DNA from: Paramecium tetraurelia
Lineage: Eukaryota; Ciliophora; Oligohymenophorea; Peniculida; Parameciidae
Reading direction: 5' to 3'
Assembly (NCBI RefSeq): GCF_000165425.1
Contig: NW_001799055.1
Location: forward strand, 127,804 to 191,803
DNA: 64,000 nt
Shown: positions 1 to 12,136 of the stretch, piece after piece
Layout of the letters: each line of letters begins with the position of its first letter
Position numbering within the stretch: position 1 is the first letter of the stretch
Notes under the pieces: generated by a model
Databases searched by the model: none
Told to the model about the DNA's origin: nothing
The model's input: only the letters and a program-made list of their open reading frames with translations
Made by a program: the position numbers and the translations under genes

Positions 1-3000
1 TCATACTTTCAAAGGATTCATAGAGGGACTTAACATCCTTGACTTTCAAAGACAAAGTGTAGAATAAATCAAACTTTTCTCTTTTTGTCTAACACCCATT
101 ACAAATCATTTAACTACATAGATATCCTCCATAGATGGCCTCGATGAACTACTACCAACCTTTTTCCTTCAATTAATTGTCAAGACGATCAAAAAATTGA
201 TTCAAAAACTCTTAAGCGTCCTATTACATTGAAACATTGAGTGGTTAATTTTAGTTATCCTTATAGGATAAGCAAAATTAATAAGGATTAAAATCAGCCC
301 TATCACTTAAATCTAAAGAAGCCAACATCTTTTAAAACTAATGAAAAGGGTTATCGTCTATTTAATTAAAAAACCCTTGATTATCTTTGTGCTGGATGAT
401 TTTTTCATCCACTCCATCTTCAGCCCTCAACATACAGTATCTAAACTCAGGAGTCATAAAAAATTATTGCATCATTGCATTCATGAAGCATATACAACCC
501 AAATTTCTGATACCCACAAATCCATGACTGCTTTTTGGCATAATTTTTATTTCGAATCCCTCATATAATCCAATCTACTTTAACACTGTTTATAAATCAA
601 TAAGCTCTAAATTAAAATTCTATTTTAAATGTTGTACGATCAGACGATAGACAATCTTTCTGCTTTCCGGTGATTTGCTCTTTACATAATTTTAAGAAAT
701 TTGCTTATCAGATTTCAATTGAAATTGAATCAATTTCAAGTAAAATAAATGTACTGCATATAAATACCTTATCAACTAAGTTGTTAGAATAGAGGAGTCT
801 ACAATACACAAACTTTCTAATATCGAAAGTAACCCTATATAAGTTTTATCAGTTGAAAAAGTTACTCTGGATTCATTTGGTTCATAGTCGTACAATTTTA
901 AGATTATGGTATTAGCCAATTCTTTATCACTATGTTTTTCTTCCAATATTAATTTGGCCAATAGATCAAAGTAACATTGAGAGTCCTTGTTCTCTAACGA
1001 TGGAAATATATCCTTTAACATTTGAATTAAACTCTTATTTAAGATTGTTTTTTAACATCTGTATATTAGATATAATGAATTAATAGTGAATTTTCTAATC
1101 AGCAACTATTTTGGAGCAAACAGCAATTATTTGTATCTCTACTTAATTTAGTTGATCTCTTGGATAAAGAAATTTGTGCAATTATCTAAATTAAATCCAA
1201 TTAGAGTGGTAATTAGTACAAGTATATATTCAATGAGTTATCTGTCTTCATTGATATCGAGAGGTGTGTTAATCAAATACTTCAATAAATTTGCGTAATC
1301 TAATTTAATATCCAAATCTGATATTTACTTAACTAGTTCTAAGAATTCTTCACTCTCTTTCACTTTCTACTAGGCCTTATTATCTTACACTTAACATTTA
1401 CCTTATAGTAATTAACCTATGAGATCTAAGGATACTGACATTGGCTATTTAACATGTTGTTGAATCTCAAAGATCTTATTATACTTAGATCGAAATTAGG
1501 CTGCAATGTATTTGGTAAAGATATTGAGAATTGTAAGTTAACCTAGTTTTCTAATAACACCCTCTTGATTTTGTAAATTATTCAATATAAATTATAACTA
1601 CATAAAGCCTTACTTTATTATAAAATGTCGACAATATTCCTGATTCTAAAGAAGGTACTCAATAATTTTTAAGGAATATATTAATTAATAAGAGGTGTCT
1701 TATGAGAGATCTTCAAAATTAAGGATTCTCTCTTTAGCAGCCCCAAAAATAGGTAAAGAACACAATAGTTTCCAGCATTCTTAAGCCACTTTATTAGTGC
1801 CTGCCATAAAAATACGAGTTTATTAATAAAACTATTAATTTTAAGCCAAATAATGACGAGGTAATTTAGTTTGATCGAATCGAATATCATCTGCATTCAT
1901 CAGAGAGAGATCATTCCTATATCCAAATGCATATAAATTCTACCAGACAACTTATGAATTCTACTACTATAAACAACAATCCTAAAAGAATGCAATCAAA
2001 TTATTCAATGTAAGATATTCTCCCTAACTACTATATTTAACAAAGATTTCATAGATCTTTTCATCCTACTTAATGCTCTCATTCTTTGAAGCTTTGAATC
2101 CAAACTAAGCAAATTGATCTAAGCTCATCCTTTCATTCGTAGAATACTAATTGAAGAGATCCATTATGACTTTCAAAAACAAAGGTGATAATTTTGTATC
2201 TTCAATTAGAGGTACTTTCGGTATTGGTTTAGTGTTTCTTCTGCATACTTTAATGAAATCGCTCTTTTTAATAGATAGTTATTTGAGTGTTTTTCCATTA
2301 TCTGTCTCTTGGATGACAATGCCATTTCTAAACAACTTAATTTACTCCCAACTGGTTTTAATTTCTTTAGCAATTAGTTTTCGTAATTCAAATATTGTTA
2401 AACTTTAATGGACAGTTATGGTTACATTGTTAGATTATTGTGCATTATCTATATCACTATTGATGTTTATTTTAAATGATTCTCCCTTTATTAGCCCATC
2501 CAAAGACAACAATTTGCCTATACCTAATTTTTCTGTTTCATTCAATAATTCTCTTAATATATCAAAACATCTGAGAATTATTTGTTCATCTTAAGTGTTC
2601 ATTTTGTCAAGGATTTATTTTATAAATTATTCCTATTATGACAAATTCAATTTAACTAACAATTTTATGGCTGAATCTAATGAGGAATTGAGAACAATAT
2701 GCCACAAATATTATATGCCTAGAATTTCCTTTACATCTACCATTATTTAAAAATCCATCTGTTCATCTTTTTCTTGATTGTTCGCATTCGTTGTGCTCTA
2801 CAAATTGCCATGGTCATCACAAATTTAATTTAATATTAGGGATTACCTTTGTATTCTATAATCTTTTTAATTTACATAATAGAGGATCAATTTAAAACAT
2901 TTGAAAGCATTTTCATTAAGATGAGAATCTGATCTGAGCAATCTGTGATAGAAATCATTGAGTTGTATAGAGCTGAAACATTCATCTTTTTCAATCAAAT

Positions 3001-5433
3001 CACGCAACCAAAAGCTGACTATCTCACTTTCTAATTTGCAAACAGGTTTTAAAATATGTTTATTCCAAATTAAATCTAAAAATTATTAATCAATCATATC
3101 AGCAGCAGTTCCATAAATCATAATTAAAGTTTGAATTAAAATAAGTCTTTCTTATAATTTATTGATATAAAGAGTAGTTTCATTGGGATCATCAGCATTG
3201 ATACCAAGATTTTAACTATATAAATTATCAATGCTTTCTCGTAATGTATGATGAACCTATTATTATTGAATCAATCCTTTAATAAATTCCTCATCTAAAT
3301 CTTATTCTTATTTTTAATCTGCAAAATTATTGTTCGATTCTTGAAGAGGATTTTTTGCTTCAGCTGGCTGATATCTATACTTACCCTGTTGTAGTTTTTA
3401 ATAAGGTAGAAATGTGCAAATGATTTATTAGAGTACTTTTAAGGAAGAACTTTCAACCTTTTATTATTTGATGTTAGTAATCAACTTTTGGATCATTTAT
3501 CGTTTGATGTCTTTATCATTGAGAAATTGTATTAATTCAATAAAGTGTGTTCTTGATTGATCCTCTAATACTGTTTTGCCTTATTATCCAACATACTCAA
3601 TGATATCCCATAAAATCTCAATTACTTAACTAAAAAGATGTTGTTAATTGATTCTATTTTTATTCATTTTGCAAAGTAATTGGACATGTTCAATCAAAAT
3701 AAGATCTTTACTTAATTGTTTGATTTATTCAAGAAAGTATTGAGCCTAATAATCAGACATAAAAGTAGCAATATCATTAAATAGTTTAAAAATGATGGAT
3801 CTTACTTCTTTATCATTGGATTACATGAGATCCCAAACAATTGACAAATATTTCAGCTTAAATGCACCATCTATAGTTAAATAGATTTTGATCAGATCTT
3901 TAGTTCTTTCCAATAATTGCAAATGAGTACTATGATGAAATAGAGACTCAAAAATTCCTTGTCTTTCTATCCATTCTAAAATGAACTCTGGAGATTTATC
4001 TTGATCTGCCTATTTTAATAGGTCTGTCAATAATTTAAGCCCTATTATTTTTTTATCCAAAAATTTGCCATTAAAACAAATTACAGCAAATTCTAGTCCC
4101 AGACTTTGCAACCATTCCTTTCTTTAATCCTCTGTCATTATCCTATCTAATAGTGATCTATATGCTTAAATGATCAAATTAATTTTCTCTCTGCCCATAT
4201 TACGAAAGGATTACTCATCAGAATGAAGAATTGCCTATTTTAATGCTTATAATTTAGGAACGTATTCTTAACAAAAATATCGATACAATTAACCATTTAT
4301 ATTACCCAATCCATGCATATAATTGGCCAATATGTCAACTGATTACACAGCTAGGATTTGCTCAAAACCTCCAAGAGATCCAAAATAATTTATTAATCTA
4401 ATTAAAAGCAAGCTCTATGAATATCTAGGTCTTAAGATGGCATAGAACTTTTTGGTTTTATAATCTTCTTCATAAAGTATGTCATATGAGTCATCAATAA
4501 AGAATTCATTTGAATTATTTTTTCTGGGTATATGATCCCCACATAATGCTAATCTAGGATTACAAGCAGTTAATTGTTCATCGTGATAGCTGCTTTACCC
4601 TTTGTAATTCTTCTCATTCTCTTTGCTTTCATCTAAAATAGATTAAAAGTGGAATCTAATAGTATAAGTTATAACATTTTCAAGATGTGAAGTCTCAATT
4701 CTATTAAGAATAGTACTTAAAACCCACTTGTCATTTTGAGTTGCTAAAACTGCCTGTTTCTCTTACAAATTAAACATGGAATCCAAGCGTTGTGAACGTG
4801 ATTAATAGGGCATCAAATACCCACTCTTGATGTTAAAGATTTATTAGTTTTGCTACTCGTTTAAGAATCTTACAATCACAAGATCTTCCTATATTTTCTC
4901 TACTATTGCTCTATTCCAATTCAATCGACTTGTAGTTTAACAACTGCGAATGCAATCTACATAGGTGCCTTCTTTGAGATTGTCAACGAACTATTTGTAT
5001 TCATTATTTTTGGTATAGGAATATGTAGTAAACTATTGTTAAATTAGAAGATTCTTACTTAATCATGCCAATTAGTTGATAGATCCTTATTTTAATAGAT
5101 AATACTATTCGGATCCATTATTTTACAAAATATTATACTAATCTTCTCATCAAAAATGTTTTTATTGATGTACAAAAGCACAGACTTTATAAACTTCTCC
5201 ACCATTATTAGAATCTAATCTGGGTAGTGCATGTGATTCATGATGTGACTAATACTCATGCTCACTAATTCGGGGACATATTGGCCAACCTCGTTTGTTC
5301 TGCTCTCATTCATATATTACTGCACACCTTACAAAGCTTATACAATTGGTTCATATTATTAGTAGGTTTAAATGTTCTATATTTTCTCTATTTCAGAAAG
5401 TAAAAGCTTCATATTTTATAATTCTCTACTCAT
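1..5433 (-). CDS. Giant USP9X/FAF-type ubiquitin carboxyl-terminal hydrolase, 3' end beyond the window
   Basis: Partial cysteine deubiquitinase that removes ubiquitin from substrates. Read with the ciliate code from ATG at 5433, it stays open to the left edge (about 1,802 codons) after removing one 26-nt intron at 5033-5058 (GTAAGA...ATAG). A long helical N-terminal region comes first. A ubiquitin-like domain lies near residues 990-1070 (short motif FELRKLIAKE). The peptidase starts near residue 1625 with the Cys box G-x-R-NLGCICFMNA, in which the second Cys is the expected nucleophile, followed by a DAQEFLNQFFDRL motif and a CNGC zinc-finger knuckle. The His box must lie beyond position 1. 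Size, UBL position and box order match USP9X/fat facets rather than small USPs. In NLGCIC the usual NT pair is replaced by CI. It is followed upstream by the carrier gene, 64 nt away. Confidence 0.9.
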
Positions 5434-5497
5434 TTTATTTTTATTAATATATAACACACATATAACATGAACTCAATGTTTAAATAGTAATTAAAAA

Positions 5498-6579
5498 TCA
5501 GAACAATTGTTTAAGGTACTCATACATCATATAGACTAACCCAGAATGCATCGTAACCTTAGCAATTCTAGGCTGATATCCCTTAAACAATCCCTTCAAA
5601 CCTTCCTCATTATAAATGTGCTACAAAATCTCCATTGTTGCCATCTATCCACTCTAACCCAAATCGCTTCTTGTACTAACTTGCTTTCTTGTTTTCACTA
5701 CATCCAAAGGAAGTGTCATTGTAGCAGTCACACTGCTGGCCATCATTGCTGAAAGCAGATTCACTGCATTTGGCAAATCGTGTAAAACCTTTCCTAATTC
5801 TATTTTCAAATTTTCTAGAAGACTCCAATAGATGCACGAAAATAAAATATCTCTTTGAATGGTTATTAGATATGCTGAGTGTAGTTGAGTACCTAATTGA
5901 ATGTTCTTTAGCTTCGAATATCCCACTGTGGATGACTGTAATACTTTCCAATATTCCAAGGGAAATGTGACTAAAAATATACTTCAAATATCTTACTTGT
6001 TGTTGTCAATGCTCTACTGAATGAGCTGGCCAATAAGGGAACCACCAATCGACTTGAAGGCAATTCCAATTATTATAAGAATTTCCTTGTTCTTTCGTAA
6101 AACATGAAGTAGCATACATTTGATGCTCCTGCTTATAATACTGCATATCTCCATCCGTTGAAGAATGTCGATGCTCCTTCATGTGCGTAGATGTGTTAAA
6201 AGGCCTAAACCAGAGAGTTTGTGGTAATGCAAGTACAATTCTAATAAATTTTAATTAAGGGGTTTGTGGCCTAAGATTTTCCGATAACATTAATCATTCT
6301 ATGCGGTCTCCATAATTTCAACGATTTTGAGAGCATCCCATAATGATTTAATTAATGCCTTGTTGATTGTCCTGTTAATGCTATCTCATGAATATATTTA
6401 AATTTTGGTTTGCTTCTCAGGGGATTGCGTTGATGTTAATGTTCATGGCAATGCATCTTGTCTACCTGCAATCTTATTTTCAACACTTCAAAAGGATTAC
6501 TTATGATTGTGCTAATCACGCTAGCCAATCCAGAAGAAACTATGATTGTTGTTGAACTTAAATGATCACCTTATTTCAT
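5498..6579 (-). CDS. Mitochondrial carrier (SLC25 family, SLC25A39/40-Mtm1-like)
   Basis: Predicted inner-membrane solute transporter of 351 aa with one 26-nt intron (5971-5996). Three carrier signatures are visible. They are PFEVLKIRLQ in repeat 1 near residue 28, a weaker PLEYWKVLQ in repeat 2 just after the intron, and a clean PLDVVKTRKQ in repeat 3. The repeat-3 tail (GLFKGYQPRIAKV) is typical of the family. A long first matrix loop and the C-terminal sequence resemble the SLC25A39/40 branch (mitochondrial glutathione import / Mtm1), but this is family-level inference. The loop around residues 60-110 is less carrier-like than the rest and could hide a small unrecognised intron. The single-intron model is open and divisible by three. 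The stop is TGA at 5498-5500. Confidence 0.85.
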
Positions 6580-7723
6580 TAAATAAATATTATTTTTTAT
6601 TATGCCATATTATTAATGATATTTAAATTAGATTCATTATAAAATTATTAAGATTCTTTCTTTTTTTACTAATATAAATAGTTTGACATAATTCTAATTC
6701 TTTTTTAACAATAATTATATTTATCATTCAAAATACTTAATTAACAAAACTTTTAATAAAGGAATTACAAATCTGCTAATATATAAAAATATATTTGTGT
6801 CTTTTTTAAAATTGTTTCAGTTTTCGAAATTGATCATCAAAATGAATTACTACGTTGAAAGATTTAAGATTAGTTCAAAAAGGAGATCATATAATTAATA
6901 ATTAAGACCAAGCATGTTATAAATCAATATTATTGTAAAACATCTTAACCTTAAGTCCTTTTTGTTCATGTATATACAATTTGAAAAATCATAAGAGAAT
7001 ATTTGAGTTATAACCTCATTTAGAATATTTATTGTATTATTTAAAATCTATTTGCTAAATAGCAGTTAATTAAAATCCAAATATTAATTAATAAAATTAG
7101 CATTTTCTAATTAATGTAATTGTGTGTTTTGAATTATTTTCGCAATCTTACTAAACTTGAAATTTTTTCTATTTCTTTCTAAAAATTTATTGAAATAAAT
7201 TAGATAATTTCTTGCTTTGCTGATTAAATAATTGTTTAATTTCACTATTATTGAATGCTATTATTAGTTCAGAGTATGTTGGAGTTCTTTTGATTCAATA
7301 TTGAATAGTAAGATGATTTTAGTTACAACGACAACCTGATGTTAATCTATTCAAGTACAAATATATATCTTCATATTATTTTGAAAGCCCTAAAAAATTT
7401 AATAATTCTTAAAATTATTTATTTGATTAAAAAAAATTAAATAAGCTCATTATTAATTAATTTTTATGTTAGATCTAAAAAGCATTTCCATCAAAATTTT
7501 GATATGAAAAAATGTTATTTGTGTAATAACTATAAATGAGTATATTTATCATATTATTTAATAGAAGAAATAAAATAGGATATTAAATTATTTAGACAGA
7601 ATAATTTAATAATCATAGATTAAATTGTAAAGAAGTAATTGATTTTAGACATTATAATATTAGATTAATTAGTATATATTTTAATAGTATAAGGTTATTG
7701 TAAAGCTTATTTTTTAATATTAA
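6580..7723. other. Long AT-rich intergenic region
   Basis: About 1.1 kb without a convincing gene, long for a Paramecium spacer. It lies between the start of the carrier gene and the stop of the next minus-strand gene. It contains a 14-bp perfect palindrome (7490-7503, ATCAAAATTTTGAT) and a weak 54-codon plus-strand frame at 6842-7006 with no family resemblance. Otherwise I see only A/T runs. Confidence 0.6.
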
Positions 7724-8248
7724 TCATTGCATATAATAATATATTTTAGGTTTACCTTAATGATTTATTATAATAACTTTTGACATGCTATTTTTTTTGA
7801 GCTTTCTTTATGATGTGAAATGCATTTTATTTACAATGTTGTTATCACACAATTATTTGCAATTAATAGTTTGTTTATTAGAAGTTCTTCTCATTTGAAT
7901 CTCTTCAATTGTGTTCATCTCCCAATCATCAAGGGTCTGCATATATTTAGTTTATGATGTTAATCTTTTGCAATCTAAATAGGTCCTATTCTTCTGAAAT
8001 CCAGTTGTAACCCTGCTATAAGGTCGTTCGTCATGTGTTTTTGGTATGATAGAGGAGATTTTCATGGCTGATTCATTTGTAGTGAAAGACTGACCTGTGC
8101 TGAGTGTAGCTTTTGAGGGGAAAAGTGGTGATAATTTTGGCTATGAGCTGCTGCTGATTTTGCTTGCTCGAAAAATGTTTTCAGATGAGGAAGTCTTGTT
8201 CTGAGGAGTATAAAGTTCTGATATTAATCTATAGTGTTTTACTTGCAT
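7724..8248 (-). CDS. Small protein of unknown function (174 aa)
   Basis: A 174-codon frame from ATG at 8248 to TGA at 7724-7726 with no intron needed. The N-terminal two thirds is rich in Ser, Thr, Lys and Pro, looks unstructured and contains many basic patches. The middle holds a short acidic, more ordered stretch (TLDDWEMNTIEEIQ). No signal peptide or membrane segment is visible, and I do not recognise the family. Codon use and base composition are like neighbouring genes and unlike the AT-rich spacer to its left. It is divergent from the methyltransferase gene with only 59 nt between start codons, so they may share a promoter. Confidence 0.6.
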
Positions 8249-8307
8249 TTTAATTTTTATATATAAATTTTAAACATATAAAACATAATTAATTTAATCA
8301 TATTCAA

Positions 8308-9099
8308 ATGTCACAATACGGTAAAGCTGAATACTGGGAAGAACGATACACAAGGTATGACAATTGTTATGAGAATTTAGAGATCCCGAGCCATTTGATT
8401 GGTATCAAAGATTTGCAGGCATCAAGGATCTTGTTTAAGCCTGTTTCACTCCTGAAAGTAAGCTACTTAATGTTGGAGCAGGGAATTCAAGTATAGAATT
8501 GTTGTAGAGTGATTTTAGGGTTGAGTGAAGAGATGTTCGATGAAGGTTATTAGAACATTACAAACATCGATATTTCTCATGTTGTAACAAAAGCAATGTA
8601 AGAGAAGTACAAGGATAAAGGGCCAAATTTCAAATGTAGGAATTTGATTAAATGTAGATCTACATATGGATGCCAGAGCTATGGAATTTGAAGATGGATC
8701 ATTCGATGGAGCAATTGACAAAGGAACTATTGATGCCATATTAGTAAGACATATAATTTACATAAGTGCGGAGAGTCATCATCATCTAATGCGTAGAAAG
8801 TTATTCAAGAAGTTCACAGAGTATTAGGACCAAAAGGTGTCTATTTTGCAATTTCTTATGGTCTCCCTGAACACAGACTTTAATACTTAGAAAAGCCAGA
8901 ATATGATTGGTATGATTAGATTATTAACATTAAATTAGGAATGTAATAGTTAAATAGGTTCATAAACCAACAATTTCAACCTCAATCGCAATTACTAATG
9001 AGGATAAAGATGCCCCTAATGTTCATTATATCTATATATGCACTAAAGTATGTTGAAATAGTTATGTTTTAGGGATAATAAAAAGGAGCTAAGCAATGA
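8308..9099 (+). CDS. Class I SAM methyltransferase, EEF1AKMT4/METTL13-N-terminal type
   Basis: Predicted protein methyltransferase of 212 aa, the family that methylates lysines of elongation factor 1A. Six short introns are needed (8355-8380, 8491-8518, 8636-8657, 8744-8766, 8910-8938, 9048-9072). After splicing the order is as expected: an N-terminal YWEERY motif, DPEPFDWYQRF, the SAM motif I LLNVGAGNS near residue 50, an acidic NIDIS at the end of strand 2, then FDGAIDKGTIDAIL and RVLGPKGVYFAIS. The usual second Gly of motif I (GxGxS/N) is conserved. Each intron contains an in-frame stop or shifts the frame, so splicing is essential. Substrate assignment is by family only. Confidence 0.9.
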
Positions 9100-9159
9100 A
9101 TTGAATTTGAATTATATATATATATAATCATTTAGGAATAAATTGTGTTATAAAATATA

Positions 9160-9915
9160 TCATATTTGCAAGAATTATAAACATTTTTCATAATATTTTA
9201 GCAGTTCCTACATATCTTCATAGTCTTGTTGCTATTTGTCTGGATTGCTGCTAAAGATGGTATACCAAGGATCTCCGGAGTCGAGATCTGATATAGTCAT
9301 CTTAAGGTCGTCAGAGGCAAGTTACAAGGAGCATAGAACTAGTATTTTTGGTTCATAGTAGAGACAAGCATTGGTGAAGAAGAGATCATTTAAACAGTTT
9401 TATGCAGCCTCATGTAATTTAGAGAGTTCTCCGTGTTAAACTGTAATTTTTAATTTTGCTTCTACAAAATAGACTTAGGGCACTATGATATTGAGATCAT
9501 ATCCTATCATTTATAGTATGTGCGATTCGGCGTCCACTATCTTCTCTATCAGGACAGATTGCAAATCATCACCTTCTTTAGATTTACAGTGTACGATAAA
9601 GCATTTAACATATCTATCTATTTCAATTGTATGATCGAACATATCGTTATCTTTGGCTGATAGATACAGCGATGCTAACATGTAGATGTGACGATTGAAT
9701 TTCTTTAGAGAAACTGAATGGGCGAATCTATGGAATATGGACAAGGCTTTTTAAAAGTAATAATTGAATGTTGGGTGATTGCCATTTTGCAATAGGGTTT
9801 CAAGTTTCTAGGAGAAATCATAGACTTCCTTGTACAATTTGACTTAATTTTCCAATTGGATGCCGTCCTTTTAAGATTAAGATTACAGCCAAGAATTGTA
9901 TGAGAATAATTTCAT
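9160..9915 (-). CDS. Cyclin-box protein (cyclin T/K/L/C-like)
   Basis: Intronless 251-aa protein. The first cyclin fold is visible as KALSIFHRFAHSVSLKKF followed by MLASLYLSAK, the signature helix pair of transcriptional cyclins. The second characteristic segment is IVDAESHILQMIGYDLNI, comparable to the E-x-x-ILQxLGFDL pattern of cyclins T, K, L and C. The role is expected to be activation of a CDK acting on RNA polymerase II, but the subfamily cannot be fixed by eye. The C-terminus ends soon after the second fold, so it is a short cyclin. It is transcribed divergently from the AGC kinase gene, with 120 nt between the start codons. Confidence 0.8.
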
Positions 9916-10035
9916 GAATTAATTATTTAAATTCTTATGTCTTTAAATGATTTTAGTCACATAATCAGGTAGCTTTTGGGTTTTCTTTTGATTTTATGTC
10001 TTATATACTTGGGAATTCTATAATTAATTAAAGTT
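9916..10035. promoter_or_regulatory. Shared 5' spacer of divergent cyclin and kinase genes
   Basis: These 120 nt separate two start codons on opposite strands and so must hold both promoters. I see no recognisable element other than A/T runs and a T-rich block in the middle. Confidence 0.4.
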
Positions 10036-11238
10036 ATGGGAAATCTTTGCGAAACAAATGAAACAAATAAACTGACTTCGGTTTAGATGCCATCCAAATA
10101 ATAAGAGGAGACTATGGGCTATACTTCAGAGAGGAATTTAGTCTCCTCCAATTAATTGGAATCAGCATAGAAGAAATTGAGTATAGAAGATTTTGTGATG
10201 CTCAATCAATTAGGAAAAGTAAGGGATTATAGAATACGATAGATTTCTAGGGTGCATTTGGAAAAGTGTTCAAGGTGAAAAAGAAAGACAATGGTAAAAT
10301 CTATGCACTAAAGGCTATGAATAAAAAATAAATATTTGATAGCAATTTAGAGCAAAATGCCGTTATCGAAAAAGAAGTGTTGAATAACAGCAAGCATCCC
10401 TTTGTTGTTAATCTAAAATATTCATTTCAAAGTCAAACCAAACTTTACTTTGTGCTGGAATACATTGATGGTGGGGAATTTTATTAGATACTTCAAAGAA
10501 CACAAGGACTTCCTGAACCTGTTGTACAATTTGTAGCAGCAGAAGTCATTCTAGCTTTGGAATATCTGAATATGAAATTAAACATTATTTATAGAGATTT
10601 AAAACCTGAAAATTTACTACTGACTAAATCAGGACATGTGAAATTAACTGATTTTGGTTTAGCTACCAAAAGAAAAGAAAACAACCAAAAATCTTATACA
10701 TTAGTTGGTACAACTGAATATTTGGCTCCGGAAATCATAAGAAAGGAAGGACACTCATTCGAAGTAGATTTATGGACTTTGGGGATTCTAATTTATGAAA
10801 TGATTACTGGCAAAACTCCGTTTGCTCATCCTGAAAGAAATCAAATGAAAATTCAGTATCTCATTTTAAAGAATAATCCCTCCTATCCCCCAACTATGTC
10901 TCGTGATGCAAAGGATTTAATCAACAGTCTTTTATAAACCAATCCTCAATTAAGATTAGGCGCAAATGTATTCCATTTCTGATATATTTTCATAGGGATA
11001 TGATAGTATCAAGAGTCATGCATATTTCACCAAAATCAATTGGTAAGATCTTTATGAACAGAAAGTCAAATCTCCACTAAAAACCTTTGCTGAAGAAAAT
11101 TCAAACAGATTACAAAACTTATAGCCTATGCAAAATTAAATTAAAGAGACTCCTGGTAATAATCCTATGCCTTAAATTAATGGAATAAGCTACTCAGGAA
11201 ATGAAATGGATAGAGGCAGTTCGGTAAAGAATTATTGA
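10036..11238 (+). CDS. AGC-type serine/threonine kinase with N-terminal MGNLC
   Basis: Predicted protein kinase of 380 aa with introns at 10219-10250 (32 nt) and 10968-10995 (28 nt). The first intron falls inside the glycine loop, and joining restores GKGAFGKVF. Other marks are YALKAMNKK (ATP-binding Lys), [11 protein letters not shown] (catalytic loop, in the YRD form common in AGC kinases), DFGLA, an activation segment [12 protein letters not shown], and [12 protein letters not shown]. An AGC-style C-tail follows (AYFTKINW). The N-terminus MGNLCE has Gly2 and Cys5, suggesting N-myristoylation with possible palmitoylation and so membrane targeting. I saw no clear hydrophobic motif at the end. 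It is divergent from the cyclin gene. Confidence 0.92.
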
Positions 11239-12136
11239 AAGACTATTTCAATAATAAATATATAATTAATTAATCCTTCTAATTTCTTATTATTATTACA
11301 ATTGATTTTCATTATCTTTTACTCATCACCCAACTTCTTTATTGTGATAAAATGCATTTTCTTAATTTTTCCCCATTCTTTAATTTCATCCTAATCTTTT
11401 TTTAACCAATTGTCATTAAGTTTTAACACATTCTGTTTTTTATTTTCAAATATTGTTCATCCTTCTTTTTCATGCTTTTCAATTGTAAATCAAGTCTACT
11501 GTATTAATATTTACATGATCTTAATAATCCTTTGCTAAACTGAGAATTAAATTACAATGATCAGTAATTTAGAAGAATGACAAGGCTCCTTTATTCAATT
11601 GATCTAAGCCTAATTAATTTTATCAAAGAGGGATTCAATTATTTTATAAAATGAAAAAGTCCTTGCAATCTTATTCTTTGTATAAGTAAATGATGATATT
11701 CTTAAATTAAGGTTCCTAAAAACAAGCTTTACAATCAAATCTTCTTTAATTTCGTTCTTTTTTCATAGATTTTCATTATAATAAAATTCCAAAACCTTAT
11801 TTCATCAGACTGAATTTTATTATAACATTCAATATACAAACTCAAGTTCCTATTAACATACGAAAGGCATTGTGAGTCCACCTCAAATACATTTAGAGAT
11901 GGGGATTCTTTAGCTTAATTTGTATTCTAAACTTAAATTGTAAATGTGATATCATTTTTCTATTAAAGAGAAGGAGTTGAGTATTAGGATTGCTGTGATG
12001 TCTTCTAAATCTCATAGTTTAGGAAAATAAAGGAATATTGGGGATTTTGGAATTATTTTTAATTGAATAATTATACGTGAGTTTATGTATTAACAGGACT
12101 TTGAAAACAAATTTTTAAATTAAGATTTTTATTTTA
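11239..12136. other. Unresolved region, possible decayed minus-strand gene
   Basis: Nearly 900 nt between the kinase stop and RPS2. Several minus-strand stretches look protein-like, for example around 11860-12000 (short motif ESPSLNVFEVDSQCL) and 11620-11740, but successive pieces lie in different frames. I could not join them with ordinary 20-34-nt GT-AG introns. With TGA as the only stop, long random frames are expected, so this may be a decayed gene or non-coding sequence. The last part must contain the RPS2 promoter. Confidence 0.4.

Noticed and set aside
341..568. Plus-strand frame of 75 codons
   Set aside because: It is the shadow of the USP catalytic region on the minus strand, which has the conserved Cys box.
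6842..7006. Small plus-strand frame of 54 codons in the long spacer
   Set aside because: No family resemblance, embedded in very AT-rich DNA, and frames of this length are common when only TGA stops translation.
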